The notes under the pieces: model-generated | What the model saw: the letters and a program-made list of their open reading frames with translations, nothing else | The model's database searches: none | Told to the model about the DNA's origin: nothing | Assembly (NCBI RefSeq): GCF_016808095.1 | Contig: NC_068974.1 | Location: 24,164,825 to 24,228,824 of the forward strand | Length of the DNA: 64,000 nucleotides | DNA from: Vigna angularis | Taxonomy: Eukaryota; Streptophyta; Magnoliopsida; Fabales; Fabaceae | Direction of reading: 5' to 3' | Translations under genes and position numbers: made by a program | Shown here: in pieces, positions 12,621 through 25,976 of the stretch | Layout of the letters: each line of letters begins with the position of its first letter | Numbering within the stretch: position 1 is the first letter of the stretch

Positions 12621-12934
12621 CAATAAATAATTTTTTAATAGAAACTTATTTAAAAATAATCAAATTTATAAATAACTTAAAAATTAATTAAACCTTTAAA
12701 ATAATTAAAAAAATCATCATTATGTGACTCATTTAAATTAGATACTATATATATATATATATGTATATATATATTACGAGATAAGCCAAAAGAAAACCAA
12801 AATATTCAATAGATAATTTTTTTAACAAAAACTTATTTAAAAATAATCAAATTTATAAATAACTTAAAATTAATTAAACCTTTAAAATAATTAAAAAAAA
12901 TCATCATTATGTGACTCAATTAAAAATTAAAATT

Positions 12935-12969
<35 letters not shown>
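12621..12969. repeat. Tandem duplication of an AT-rich block plus TA microsatellites
   Basis: About 110 bases (TTATTTAAAAATAATCAAAT onward, ending TCATCATTATGTGACTC) occur at 12621-12732 and again at 12808-12917, ~188 bases apart. Each copy is followed by a TA microsatellite (12746-12773 and 12936-12969). Likely a local slippage or unequal-exchange product. Confidence 0.8.
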
Positions 12970-12971
<2 letters not shown>

Positions 12972-15739
12972 GAATCCATAAATATATTAAATTTATTTAA
13001 AGATATATAAATTTAATTCTATAATACAACTGTTTTAAAATAAAAACCATTAAAAAATATATTCAATTAATTCAGATATTTACAAAAGGACAGCATGTCT
13101 CTTGGCCAACGAATTAACCAGCAACATATAAAATTAAAGTTTGCCTTTCAAGATTAAATATCCCATGCTTATCCTAAAAGTTATTTCGCCAAAAAATACT
13201 ATTAAATTGTTCATGAAAGATCAGCATTCCAAATTCTAAAATAAAATAATCATATGATATACTATATAATTTTACAGTAATTTTGTTTTTATCTTGAAAG
13301 AACAACGTCCCCTTGTTCTAAAATGTTATTTACTTTTTTTTTTTAAGTAAATAGTTATTTCCTTTAGCATATAACTATTTGTCATAAATCACAAATTTTT
13401 TTAAATTTATATTATTATTATTCACTTTCTTTCTTTTTCGTTTTCTTTTTTTTCTTCTAATAAATATGTTTCGGGTATATTTATATAGGGCGGAAAGACT
13501 AACCTTTTTGCTTTTCTTAACTATTGTCTAACTTTTGTATCTCTTTTTTCAAGTCCTTCTAGTCTGATTCGGAGGAGAGATATCTGCTAAAGACAATCCA
13601 ACGCTCAAGTCAATGACAGCCGTAAGAATAGTGATAATATTTGATAGAGATTGTATACTTAGAATTTATTAAAACTTACCTACCTTTGCGATTTAGTCCT
13701 TTATTTATAAGCTATCTGATGGACCTTAAACTTACCACAGATTCAATAAAACTGACTTACCTTCTTTTCGGTCGGTTACTTAGAAACTGTTTCCTTATTC
13801 CGTAATCAATATCTTTAACCAATTATGTCATTATCCTCGTAACTGTTAGATTATTAGCCCAATAATAATAATTATTGGTTTCTTAATTATAGTTTAGGTG
13901 CGGCTCAATGAATTAGGTGTTAACCCAATTTCAGTTTATCGTAAATAAAACTCTTTGCTCTAGTTGATTTTTGCCTGACGCATCAATCAGACCAAACGGT
14001 ATTCACTCTTCGATCTTTGGTCAATAACATATACCATATAGAATATAAACTATTTGTAATAAATGACTAAGAAGAATTAAAAACTAGAGATGGTAAAATA
14101 GAGTTTTATTTAACTAGAATTTTGATTAAATAGAGTAAAATTTGAGACAGTTGGAACTCTTGGTTTAAAATCTACCTACAAATTAGTTTAGGTAATAGAA
14201 AATATTCTATTTGATGTTGATACGAAAATATTTCATTAAACTTATTGTTCATGGAAAACATTTGAATACGGATAAAGTAATTAAAAATTTTCTTTAACTA
14301 AAATGATTTAATATTTATTATTCAACTTCTAAGGACAGGTGTCACATAATAAATAAAAGTGTGATTACGTAAGAAATAAAACCTTACGAAAGTTATCTGA
14401 CTCTTGGAAAAAAGATTTAAATACATTATGAAAGAATGACTAGGATACTATGATATGGTTCTACCTAAAGTTAGGCCTGCTAACACGAAATCTACGATGA
14501 GTATTTTATATTGCACACATCCCCAAAAATATTCAATATTTTTTTGTGGAAAACTAACATATAAATGACAAAGGGGTAAGTCTTTGATTTAATTCGAAAA
14601 TTGTTTATTTTCATTTCAAGACACTTCCACGTTCTATTTATTTTCCTGTATCACTAGAAATATTTATATTTAAGACACGTCCATAATAGTTATTTTTATT
14701 TGAGTTTTGTTATGATGTTAATTTTTTAAATTTTTATTTATCTCGTTTATATTTATTTTTAACTAGTTTCTTTTAAAATTGAATTATTTTTTAGTTGTAA
14801 AATTTTTTACATAGTGTTATTCTCTAGTTATCATTAAACAATGATAATGAGTTTCTCCAATTTTCAAGTTTTCACGTTGTATTATAATGTTGATTGTTTT
14901 TATTTTTTTTTATTAGCAGGATAATTCTTAAGGATAAAACCGTTAATGTTCTTTTCATTAATATTTTTCTATTTATTTTTTATTAAATGTCATTGCTATA
15001 TTTAAAAAAAAAACTCAATATGGTCTCTTTTGTTAAAATGGTGTTAAAACTCAATATGGTCTCTTTTGTTAAAACTCAATATAGTAAAAAATGATTCCTA
15101 TGTTATTTAGCACGGGAACAGATATAATAGATTTTAGTATTATTCCTTCTACTGACTCACATGATGAACTTTAGGATCATTCTTAATTGGTGACCCAAAC
15201 GTTTATTCCATATATCAATTAATGAATCCTTATAAAAAAAATATCAAATGAGTGTTGTATCTGTCCTTTAAATATTTATCCTAGCAAATCACCACTCTTT
15301 TAACTGCCAACATAAATACAACATAAAAAATCACGTTGATTTATTTTAACTAAGATGCAAACTACATTGAAAATTTTGAAAATATTAAAAATATATTAAA
15401 AAAAGCAACCAAATATTAAAAAATAGTAATTAACTTTATTCTTTGAATTAAAGACAAAACTCTTTAATCAATAATTACTGAAACACGTATCTCTTCATTA
15501 AATGAGTTACAGTATTGATAAGTGATTTTGAATATAAAATAAGTTGTGGTAAGATAGATTTCTTCCGATAAGATTTTTTTACAGACAAAAAAAACAAAAA
15601 AATTGAATCTTTATTCCCTATTTGAAGGATAAAGTTATGTAAAACTATTGTACCATGCTGGTTCGTTACACCTTGTAGACAGGAAATGAGAGGCACGTTT
15701 GTCATTTTCCTTTTAACAGCTGTGAAAAACATACGAAAG

Positions 15740-16983
15740 AAAAAAGGTGGTCGGGGAACAGCTGGACTTCAAAAACGGCTCAAAAAATCTCACAAAAGGC
15801 AAACCTGCAATTCCTTTTCTCAATTTTTTTTTTCATTTCAACCAAACAGAAAATAAAACACACACACACTGATGACGTGTCCAAGATCTTCCTTGGGCCT
15901 TTTTCTTTTCACCTCCAACCCTTTCACAGTCACAACAACGATCCCTCTCTTCATCCTTCTATGCACGTCCATTCATCTTCCTTCAACAGCCCCTTCATCT
16001 TCTTCTTCTCATTCCTCTGCTAATCCACCATGTTCCTCACCCTTTTCTCTCTCTAATCATGCCTCTCCCAGGTACCTTCTTCTTCTGCATCTCCCACCCT
16101 TCCCCTTCTTCTGTCGGAATCTCATTTGCCCCATTTCAGATTTTGATCCAAAATCCCTTTTTGATCACTTTGCTCGCCCTTTCACCTCGCTACTTCTGTG
16201 GGGTCACTCTCTATTTCTCGTTTTGGAAATCTTCCCTGCTTTAATTAATTAACTAGCGGTGTTCATGTTGTTTATGACGCAAATAAATAAAAAAATAAAT
16301 AAAAATTTGTGTTTTGTTCTTGGAATATCACATTGGGTTCTGGGAGGTGTGCTTTATGGAGTGGAAGTTATGGAGAGTCTCACGTTGGTTTTATCTGTGC
16401 TGGGTTTTACTTAATTTTGATCTAAAAGTGAGTTCCTTTTGGTGAATGTATATAATAATAGTGGAGTAAAGAGTGGATGCACCAACTGATCCAATCATAA
16501 ATCATCATGTATGGTGTGGTTTGTTAATTTTACCATAAATACCTTAAAAGTAATGAGTTGACAGTGTGAGCTTTTTTATACTGATAATGTAACTTTTGCA
16601 ATGATTGCCTCAAAATGCAATTGATTGTTAATGCTTTTGAATGAATTGACGGGGATTCTATTGGCTATATCGGTATTACTTCGTGATCTGTGGTTGCACT
16701 TGCTGTGATATGTCTATATTTGAAGTAGAGGTCATTGATTTTTGGCTCGTTATTGCTTTTTCCTTGTTCAATAGATCCATTAGTTTGAATTGTTGCGAAG
16801 GAAACATTACGACCATGCAGATTCATTACCGATGGTTTGATTCTGAGGCTAAAATACGGTTGTTATCTAATTGTATATCCAGTCCCTATTGCAATCAGTA
16901 AGCCACTTACAAGGTGTTATCAGCTTGCTGACCCTGGGGATTTTGGTCCGAGTGAATAGATAACTTGGTCTCAAGTTTGCAAG
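15740..16983 (+). promoter_or_regulatory. Promoter and 5' leader region of the cysteine oxidase gene
   Basis: Between the AT-rich region and the start codon. An ACGTG core in TGACGTGTCC (15874-15883) is a good G-box/ABRE-like site. 15885-16070 is rich in C and T, like many plant 5' UTRs, so the open frames there are probably not translated. CCCAG|GTACC at 16071/16072 could be the donor of a leader intron, with an acceptor among the AGs at 16899-16983. A leader intron would explain the 0.9 kb of non-coding DNA before the ATG. This is inference; no transcript evidence is available. Confidence 0.45.
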
Positions 16984-19900
16984 ATGCCATATTATATACA
17001 GAGACTTTATAGGCTATGCAATGCATCCTTTTCATCTGATGGACCTGTGTCGGAAGAGGTCATTGAGAAAGTTCGTGAGAAGTTAGGTATATTTCCTTTT
17101 TGACTTGTTTATCTTGCTTTTATATTCATTTTTATGGTTAACTTTTAGAATGTTTTATGATGTACAAAAAAAGTTAGTTCTGGATTATTGATTGTTCTAT
17201 ACTTTGTCAATAACTTCAAGCTTTCTTTATTTCCCTCCCTTTTTCCTCTGGATCACTTGTCTCTATGCTTTCGTCAAAACCAGTTTAAGGTATTTGTCTT
17301 TTTGAAGGAGTTATAACCTCAAGGTTGAATTTTGAGGGGGACCGCACTGTTAGTCTGCTTGCAATCCTTTTTCATTCCTTCTCCTTTTAAGGGTAGGATT
17401 TGGGTCACACTTTTATGTTTAAAGCTAGGATGAATTAAACTTGAAGCTTTGTGGTAATTAGAATTTTATTTGTCACTACAAATTTACTTGCTTATTATCT
17501 GTTAATGGATAACGGAAAAGATTATCCTTTTGAAATATATTCTTCTGCTGATGAACTGTTACCATCAATTTTTGTGGTGTAAAATTTGTTTCACTTGTCA
17601 ATTTAGATAATGGATTTTAGTCGATACAGTTTTGGACCTATGTTTTTGAGGTGAGGAAAAGAGGGATTTGTCATAAGTTGTATGATCAAAGTGTGTATCT
17701 TCAATTATTTTCCTTCATCTTGAGACATGCCTGCGTGGTTTATAGTGCAGACAGAATTAACACATTACTACTAATACCTTTATGGTTTCCTATCTTAGTT
17801 CTTAGATTAGATGACTTTGATCCTGCAGCCCAATAATTTTCATGTCTAACAGATATTTTATTGATAACCTTACATAATATTTCTACAGAGAGAATCAAGC
17901 CGTCAGATGTAGGTCTTGAACAAGAAGCACAACTAGTTCGGAATTGGCCTGGTCCAGCACTTGAACGTAATGGGAGCCATCAATCCTTGCCACCTATAAA
18001 ATATTTGCATTTGCATGAATGTGACTCCTTCTCTGTAAGTAAAGTCTCATAACTTCAGATCATGTTTACTCTGTCAGAGATTTTTATGTATTTGGGCCTT
18101 ATATTAGCAATACTAACTGAAGTTTTATTTGCTTTCTCTTTTGCAGATAGGAATTTTTTGCATGCCCCCCTCGTCTATCATTCCTCTCCATAATCATCCT
18201 GGAATGACAGTGTTGAGCAAGTTGTTGTATGGCTCAATGCATGTTAAATCCTATGATTGGATCGATGCATCTGGCTCTCCTGATCAATCTGAAGGTCTAT
18301 TTTCTATAACTTCATATATTTTACTATTGCTCTGTTTATGTTTTAGTCTTCCGTATTTACATGCGAGTGTGATTGATTGCCCTTTCTCCTTGCATTTACC
18401 TTCTTAAAGAACTCTAACTCCAGCCTCGTTGAGGTAGAAGAGATGGTAGCATTGTACTAGGCATCACCAAAATATTCCGATTGGACAGCTTAGATAAAAA
18501 CTGGAGTAATATTAGTTCAGAAATCAATACGTGGCATATGTCCTTTCTTGATTTTATTTGGTATCGTTTGGAGCTTAATGAAGAATACGTTATGAAAAGG
18601 CTAAAGTTGTCATGGCACTGTAAAGTAAACGTGAATAAGGATAGATTGTTGTTCTTAGTTACTCATCTACTTCCTGATCTATTACTCTGTACTATTAAGT
18701 GCTTTAATATGTAAGGAAGTCATAATGGATTGATAGAACACTCGACCATTTTGGATTTATATCAGGGTGGTTACAGTTATAATATTCAAATCCATAAACT
18801 GTAGTGAATTTTATCCTTTCTTCATCTGCTAGTGTGTGTACCAGCGCAAAGACCAAATAAAACAGACAGAGTCATATTTTGGGAACTTATATACTCTTAA
18901 TATTGAAACCTTGCAAGAAGGTCTGAGTGACAATGTTAGACTGATAAGTGGATATGTTCTTCTGTGTGTGTGCATCAGTAACACTTTCTGAAAACGCTAT
19001 CTAATTCTAGGCCGGTGTTGTTATTTTCGTTTGTCAATACAAATTCTATTTCATTTTACATATAACAAGCTCTTTCATAGCACATATGAATGGGACTGGA
19101 AAATAAACATTCACCTAGAATTTTTCCAATCCTTGTTATATATTAATGTTACTTAAATTCCAAAAGTTTTATCAAAGACCATGTTAAAATTATCTTATAT
19201 CATTATCTAATTAAAACTGAAATCGCTCATTCCATATAAAATTCTACAAGAATATTGAGAATTTTTGGAAGTTTGTACTTCAATGTGAATATATGTATTC
19301 CCCATACATTTGTAACTGCCCCTGGACCTCTAATTTTATTGAATGCAATTTAGATGGAACAGATCTAGCCACTAAAATTTGGTTCTTCACAAAATTAAGT
19401 TGGATTTGAAGATTTACAGTTTCCTTTTGAAGGAAATCACCTAGCTTGTCTTCTTATTCTTCAGCTCATACATGGGAGTAATCTTTTCCTGAGGTCTTCA
19501 CCAAGGAACCTTCCTTGGAAGAGGAACAAAGTTTGAGTTTCTTTTTAGAAACTTGAAAAGTTTAAAGAATTTTCATTATCTTCCCTTGTGTGAAGCTGGA
19601 GGTGCTTTCCATCAGAAATCCTTTTGAATTTGAATGGCTTCTGATCCTTTGTTTTGCATGTCATATTCTTCATGTTGGATAATTTTTTGATGGATTGACT
19701 GATTATTTATAAATTCTTAAAGCTCTACTTTTATTTATTTTTCTCGTCGTCTATTATTTGAGCTTGATTGGCTTCTTCAATACCATAGTGAACATAATTG
19801 ATTGGAGAAGAATTTCGATCTACATGAGTTGCATCTTCTAAACTACTTGTGTCACTTCTAAACATTTATTCCTTTTGACAAATCATAAAGTATAAACAAT

Positions 19901-21072
19901 AATTTATCGTGTTCTTAATGCCTTATTCTGAACAATTTAGATTATTAGTTGTTAACTTATCAATTGACTTAGAACACTAGTGTCAAAGGAATGAAAAACG
20001 AGGGCTAAGAATTTTCTTAGAAGTTGACAAGTCGTCAAGTCCTGGAAGTAGTCTCTCCACTTTCGGGGTAAGGCTATGTACAGTACTACAAATTTCTTTG
20101 AATAAATTCTGGAATTTACCAATTTACCATAAAATATGAAAGTTGTTGGTCGTGGAAATGTAGCTGTTTCTTGTTTTACTACCCACCCAATGAATCCCCC
20201 AAAATATTTACTACTAAAATTACATCAGGGTTATCTAAAACCAATGTTATTATTATTATACCTAAACCATTTCTGCTATGAAATCATACTTTTGGTTTAC
20301 TTGTAAATCAGTGATTCTCTGGACATATAATGACTTGATATATCAGTTTTATGAGTTTGTTGAAAGTAAGTTATGGTATGTTTCTTATGCTATGCCACTG
20401 AAACTGTCTCAAAAAGTAAAAGAAACAAAAGTTCATGCCTGCATCTAATTCAGGGTTTTAAATAGCAGACTGCAGGGGTGGGTGTAGGGACCATAGTAGT
20501 TCAGCAGCTACATGTTTGTATGAATAAGTACTATCCTTTTGTTTTGTGATCAATTTTCCTTCATTGTATTACCTGTCTTATTTGCCCTAATTTGGTAAGT
20601 ATTAATACCCTTTTTTTTATCCTCCTGACACCAAAAGTTGTTAATCTGTGATTCACAGTTCGACCTGCAAAGCTTGTGAAAGATACTGATATGACAGCAC
20701 CAAGCCCCACAACAGTTCTTTACCCCACCAGTGGAGGAAACATCCATTGTTTTAGAGCTATAACTCCTTGTGCTATCTTTGACATATTGTCTCCTCCTTA
20801 CTCTTCAGAGCATGGAAGACACTGCACCTACTTCCGGCGATCCCAACGGAGAGATCTCCCAGGTAATCTCATTTATCTTCATCACCAACCAACATCTAAA
20901 ACTATGTTCTGTTAATCATATTGCACTATTGCCAACCATCATTTCCACTGCAGTTAATGTTGAGTTGGATGGAGTGACGGTTTCTGAAGTGACTTGGTTA
21001 GAAGAGTTTCAACCTCCTGATGACTTTGTGATCCGGAGAGGACTGTACAGGGGTCCAGTTATTAGAACTTGA
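16984..21072 (+). CDS. PCO: Plant cysteine oxidase (PCO4/5 type), five coding exons, 239 aa
   Basis: Plant cysteine oxidases are Fe(II) thiol dioxygenases. They use O2 to oxidise an N-terminal Cys, notably on group VII ERF factors, marking them for the Arg/N-degron pathway, and so act as oxygen sensors. Exons: 16984-17086, 17889-18034, 18147-18294, 20659-20862, 20954-21072; all introns are GT-AG and the phases join without a break. The product begins MPYYIQRLY, normal for the family. Fe ligands are visible: His98 and His100 in HNHPG, and His162 in GGNIHCF. Asp174, Tyr180 and Cys188 ([12 protein letters not shown]) are also present. It ends [19 protein letters not shown], as PCO4/5 proteins do. 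No signal peptide or membrane segment. Intron 3 is 2.36 kb. This is the only intact host gene in the window; the subgroup (4/5, not 1/2) is inferred from the short N-terminus and the C-terminal ending. Confidence 0.95.
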
Positions 21073-24000
21073 AAAATTTTCTTCTTTGATGTGTCTTACA
21101 CAAAAAGGAAATTGGCTTATCTTTAGAATACAACAAAGGGAACAGTGGAATGTGCAATAATTATTATATTCTTTGTCTATGTATGTGAGTCACTGGAGTG
21201 TGTACATAATGATGCACTAGTGTAATCTATTTACAGACCTCAAAAGTAATCCAGTAGAATAGTTACGTAATGTTGAAAAAGTTCTTGCTAGTGGCCATAT
21301 CAAAATCTGTTTTCATGGAGAACAAAAGGGTGCTGTGATTTGGTTACTGTTTATAGTAACATTCTGTCATGTTCAGGCTTCTAATAGTACAAGGTTCTTA
21401 CATGCGTGTTGACTATAATGACACTATTGCACATGCGTGTTGGCTAAATCATGCTTTATAAAACATCTATGAAAGTCAACGGATACGAAATTTTAGATCA
21501 CACTTGCCTTATCTATTTGTCGAAGTTCACTTTCTGAAAATAACACGAATATATTGAAATGGACAATTAAAAACTGGTTGCTAATTATCTTTTGATGAAA
21601 AATAAATAAATAAAATATCTATTCATCAATATAAGTAAGTCAAAAGTCAAAAGGCATATTCTTACTTCACCCACACACCCCACACACACATACAGAAAAT
21701 GACCTGTAAATATTAAAATGGTATGATAATAAACTGGCCTCGGAAATTAAATTGAGTTTACAACATGGCTATATGTACAATAAGTTAAAAAGTTAATAAA
21801 CAAATAATTGATTTAATACAATATTGATATATTTTATTTTTAGTAATACTATTTTCTTTTGCAATTTGAATAAGAAAAGAATGAAAGGAATCATTAAATA
21901 TTTGAAAGGTTTAAATATGTCGTTAATTCTAAAATTTGACATAAAATTGAAATTCATCAAATTTTGATAAAATTTGATTTTCAAACTTAAAAAATAAATA
22001 GATATATCTAATTCAATTGTATTAATTTTTTTATATTTTATGTTAGTGTTTATCTATTTACATCATTTCACATGTTCCAACTTAAATACCAGTATATAAC
22101 ATTGTTTATCACCTACTAATAACTAACATATTTGAGTTAAGATGAGTACATCCATCATTTTTAAATTTTAAGATCAAAATAAATCAAAATTTTGGACAAA
22201 AATAAATTATAATTTTGTATCCAAGAGACCACAAACATATTTAATTTTATTTTAAATTTATAAAAAAAAGCTCAAATATTCTTTTATTTTTAATTGCATA
22301 TTAACATTAATTTTTTCTGTAATAAATACATGTAGCTATCATTAAATACCATATTTGTGTTTAATTGCCTTAATCATTAATGAAGTTGAAACACAATCAA
22401 TAGAATTAAAATGTTTGTATTAACACTACAATAATTTTATTGTACTAAAAAGCTAAATATGTACTTGTCATATTAAATTAACTATTTACTCACCATTAAT
22501 TATAAAATAAATGTTTATTTGTATTTTCTTTAACAAGATTCAATAAAGCTAATATATATACTCCATTCATATACGTGGCACAATTACCTTCTACAATTAT
22601 TCTTTATAAAGTAGGAATTGTGGTATATTTCAAGTATGAAATTATAATTTCAGAAATACAATTAACCCAACCCTTAGTGGAATCCTATTATTATAAGAAA
22701 CCCCCTAATCATCATGGTATACACCATATCATAATGTAGAAACACATTTTCATGTATATCCCATATATTTAGGACAGTCAAGAACACAACCATGTACAAC
22801 ATACAATAAAAACAAGGTAAGTGTTTCCATACCTTGATCGATACTAAGGCTTTCTCCACCCACAAAGATTACAACAACACCAAGCCTCTCATGCTTTTGC
22901 AGTTGATTCCTCCCTCTCCCTTATTTCGCTCTCTCTCTCTCTCTCTCTCTTTCACGTAGGTTTAGGGTTTCAAAAGTGGAGACCCTCTTTTATTTTATTT
23001 TCCAACTTATCTTTAACTCTTAACAATCTGTTTTAAATATTGGAAACTACTTATCTCTTACCCTATCATTTCTCAACCAAATTTTAAAATGAAGTTGCCC
23101 ACCCTACCAAGATTCATGTCAATCTCTTTTAAATTTCAGTTTAGATATTTAACATGCATCCTTTACTTCCTACAACCCCTAATTTAATTTCTACACCAAT
23201 TAATAAAGTATAAAAGACCCTTTTTCCCGTACTCAAAAATATAAATAAAATCTAGGTTTCTCTTAAACTTTTCTCTCTAAGAATTGAACCCACATCCATT
23301 TAATTCTAGTCAACATCTTCACTATCAAACCTAACAAGCAACCGAAACATGTGTTGCACTTTATTAAAATAACATCAAATAAATAACATAACATTTATGT
23401 TCTAACAAAGATGTAACCACAAGACCACTTAGCCCGTTCAAAGAGCTCTCACCAAGTAAGCTACACAACACCTTGTTAAACATACCAAATTTTATAGAAA
23501 ACTATACTAAAGTCTCAATACTACTTTATTCTAAAATCCTATATTTTTCTTGGGTCTTACATTAATAGTTATGAAAAACAGCCAACACAATTTCACTTAC
23601 GAGCTTCCCATTGCCCGCACTTATGCAAAGTAACTCTCTTGACATTTTGAGATTTATCTTAAAAAACTTCAGTTGATGTAGAATATGTACAATTTTCTTC
23701 ATGAAATTACTCACCTGAACAAAACAGTAATAATAAATCAAATCAACAATTACAACTTCATTTAAGTTTTTTAAACAATCAACACACTAAAACCGCTTCA
23801 CTTTATTCAATTTACGTAGTTGAAAGAAGTGTATTTTGTAGTTGTGTACGTTGTGTTAAATGTTGTCATACACCAAATGGTAAAGTACATGGATATTTAT
23901 AAATCCATAGATTATTCTAGAAAAGGATAGTCACATCTTATGTGAATTGTTTGAATTTTCACCTATGTAGAACGTTCTTGACTTTCTTTTCTTCCTAAGC

Positions 24001-24733
24001 TTTTCTACATAATTCTAAACTTTGCATTACATTTCAATACTTTATATTAGGATTTTTTATATTCTTCTAAAATTTGTATTACACTTTAATGAAAAAACAT
24101 ATTAAAAAGTGCATATGTTTTTGTTTTTCACATGCAAGGTGTAAAACCAATAGTTTGAAGTGAATAAGCATGACCTTAGAATCAAGGTACGCTTGAGGCA
24201 CAATTGAAAACAAAAAATTGCAAACGAGAGACATGTATGAAGAAAAGGTGTACTATAGTTTACCAGTAACGAGAACTCCATGGGCAGAGCGAAATAACAC
24301 CATCACAGTTTTGGTGTCGAAAGCACCACCATTGCGAGCAACACTACTCTTCGTGATTGAGCCAACAACAAAATCGCTTTCATGCAATTGGAAGAACCTG
24401 TTGCCAAGAGAAACTCTAATCCTAACAGTGCATTGAAGGGGATAGTGAGAGTGGAAGCAGAGTGAAAGAAAGGAGAAGCACTAAAGTAAGAGTGAGAGTG
24501 AAAGTAAAAACAAAATACTAAGATTTATTGAAAAAATGATAGTTAGAACTATTAATTTACATGTAAAATGTGACAGTCTTTTAATTGTCATAATATATTA
24601 TAAAAAGTAAATGTTTTAAACAATTACCATATATAAAACCCTCACAATTTAGATGATTTTTTTGTAGTGATTGTATTAACTATATGATGTAATATTTTTA
24701 TGATATATTATAATTATATTTTTTACGAGAATA
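21073..24733. other. 3' flank of the oxidase gene and non-coding DNA
   Basis: No canonical AATAAA near the stop. AATAATTATTATATTC at ~21155 could serve as the polyadenylation region. Beyond ~21.3 kb the DNA is AT-rich, with no readable gene on either strand. 22.9-23.5 kb has the look of an eroded retrotransposon flank (AGGTTTAGGGTTTCAAAAGTG after a CT tract), not firmly identifiable. The CACTA terminus at 24734 ends this stretch. Confidence 0.5.
22929..22951. repeat. (CT)n microsatellite
   Basis: Eleven CT units in a row, followed by TTCACGTAGG. Confidence 0.95.
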
Positions 24734-25266
24734 CACTAGTACAAAAGCAACGTACAACGTCAAATATTTTTGGCTTTTACCGACGCATTCGAGTTCGACG
24801 TTATAGCGGGATACGTAAGTTTGTCGTTCGAATACCATAGGCCGACGTTACTCTTTTATATCCACGTCAAGTTCTACAGAGTTCGACATCTAATATATGA
24901 ATAAATAATTACATTTAAGAGAAGATTTGGCGTCATAGGTATGGGGACGGGACGTAAAGTTGACGTCCAATAGAAAGAGGTATGACGTAACGTTGACGTC
25001 GATTTATGTAGAACGACGTTACTTGTTGTTTAAAGACACGTCGAATTGTAAAGAGTGTGACGTCTAATATTTGAATAAATATTTATATTTAAAGCAAGAT
25101 TTGGCGTCATTTGTAAGGGGGAATTGACGTAAAGTTGACGTCGAGTAGGAAGAGTTTGACGTAACGTTGACGTCGAAGTACATAGATCGACATCACTTTT
25201 TGTTTATATACACGTCGATTAATAGAGAGAAGGACGTCTAATATTTGAATAAATATTTATATTTAA
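24734..25266. repeat. CACTA subterminal repeats, ~173 bp period
   Basis: After the terminus, units begin at 24843, 25015 and 25189 (GACGTTAC / GACATCAC), giving periods of 172 and 174. Each unit carries several ACGTC and GACGT motifs plus GATTTGGCGTCAT and GACGTAAAGTTGACGTC. The third unit is cut by the MULE at 25267 and resumes at 30446-30650. In En/Spm-type elements such motifs bind the element's own regulatory protein; here that role is inferred. Confidence 0.85.
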
Positions 25267-25516
25267 GGTATAATACCTATTTTGGTCCCAATTTTGGTTG
25301 GGAATGTTCGAAATGGTCCCAATTTTTTTTTGCTGTTTAATGTAGTCCTAAAGAATGTAATTTGTGTTCAATTTGGTCCTTTTTGCAAACACCGTTTAAA
25401 TTATTAACGACCATATGTCCAGATGTGCAATTACAGAGTGAAATGTCATGTATTGGCTTACATGGAGTCCTTTGTGGCGTTGTGAGTTCGATTTATTATT
25501 TTTTAAATTGTATTTC
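25267..25516 (+). repeat. MULE left terminal inverted repeat, ~250 bp
   Basis: Matches the inverse of 30199-30445 with scattered mismatches. It includes the phrases TTGGTCCCAATTTTGG and ATTGGCTTACATGGAGTCC, both found in complement at the right end. Confidence 0.9.
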
Positions 25517-25976
25517 TTTTATTAGGGTTATTCTTTTGAAAAATAAATTAAAGGTATTTAGTTGTAAAGTTTGATCGTGGTTTGAGATGGAAATCTGCGA
25601 GATTGGGAAGAACAGGTTTGGGAGAGAACACTAGTGACGTGTTGTTCGAATTGGAAGCATTCATCTTTGGGAAAATCAGGTTTGCGTTCGTAATCTTTGC
25701 TTTGTGGCATTCGTATCTAACATTTTTGTTCAACACTGTAAAAGGTGGAAAATTTTTGGTTTGTGATTGTTAGATTTTGGAAATGTTAGAATTTTTTTAA
25801 CATTTGTGTAAACTGTTTAGGGCATTGCTTGTGTAACGTATTATAATTGGTTGTGTGAAGGTCATTGTCGCTTTTTTGTCTTTGGTTTTGGTTTCCCATA
25901 CCTGTTAGCAGTTACTTTTAGTGTTTATGTAGTGGTCCGATGCCCATAAAGTTCATATTGTAGGCTTGTGTTTGGG

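Larger units (their letters stand above)
9549..15739. other. Long AT-rich non-coding region
   Basis: No convincing gene in either strand. It contains old repeat debris: a tRNA-like motif (10315-10376), duplicated AT-rich blocks with TA microsatellites (12621-12969), a stretch at ~13560-14020 that looks like a decayed transposon or LTR piece (CCAACGCTCAAGTCAATGAC), and a 36-bp direct repeat at ~15013-15080 (ACTCAATATGGTCTCTTTTG twice). The short frames here are rich in Lys, Asn and Ile and show no domain. Confidence 0.6.

Noticed and set aside
13560..14020. A definable LTR or transposon
   Set aside because: Phrases look transposon-derived but no ends, duplication or coding sequence could be recognised.
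15872..16252. 126-codon frame upstream of the cysteine oxidase
   Set aside because: CT-rich leader composition, overlapping frames of similar quality, and no recognisable domain; more likely 5' UTR and intron.
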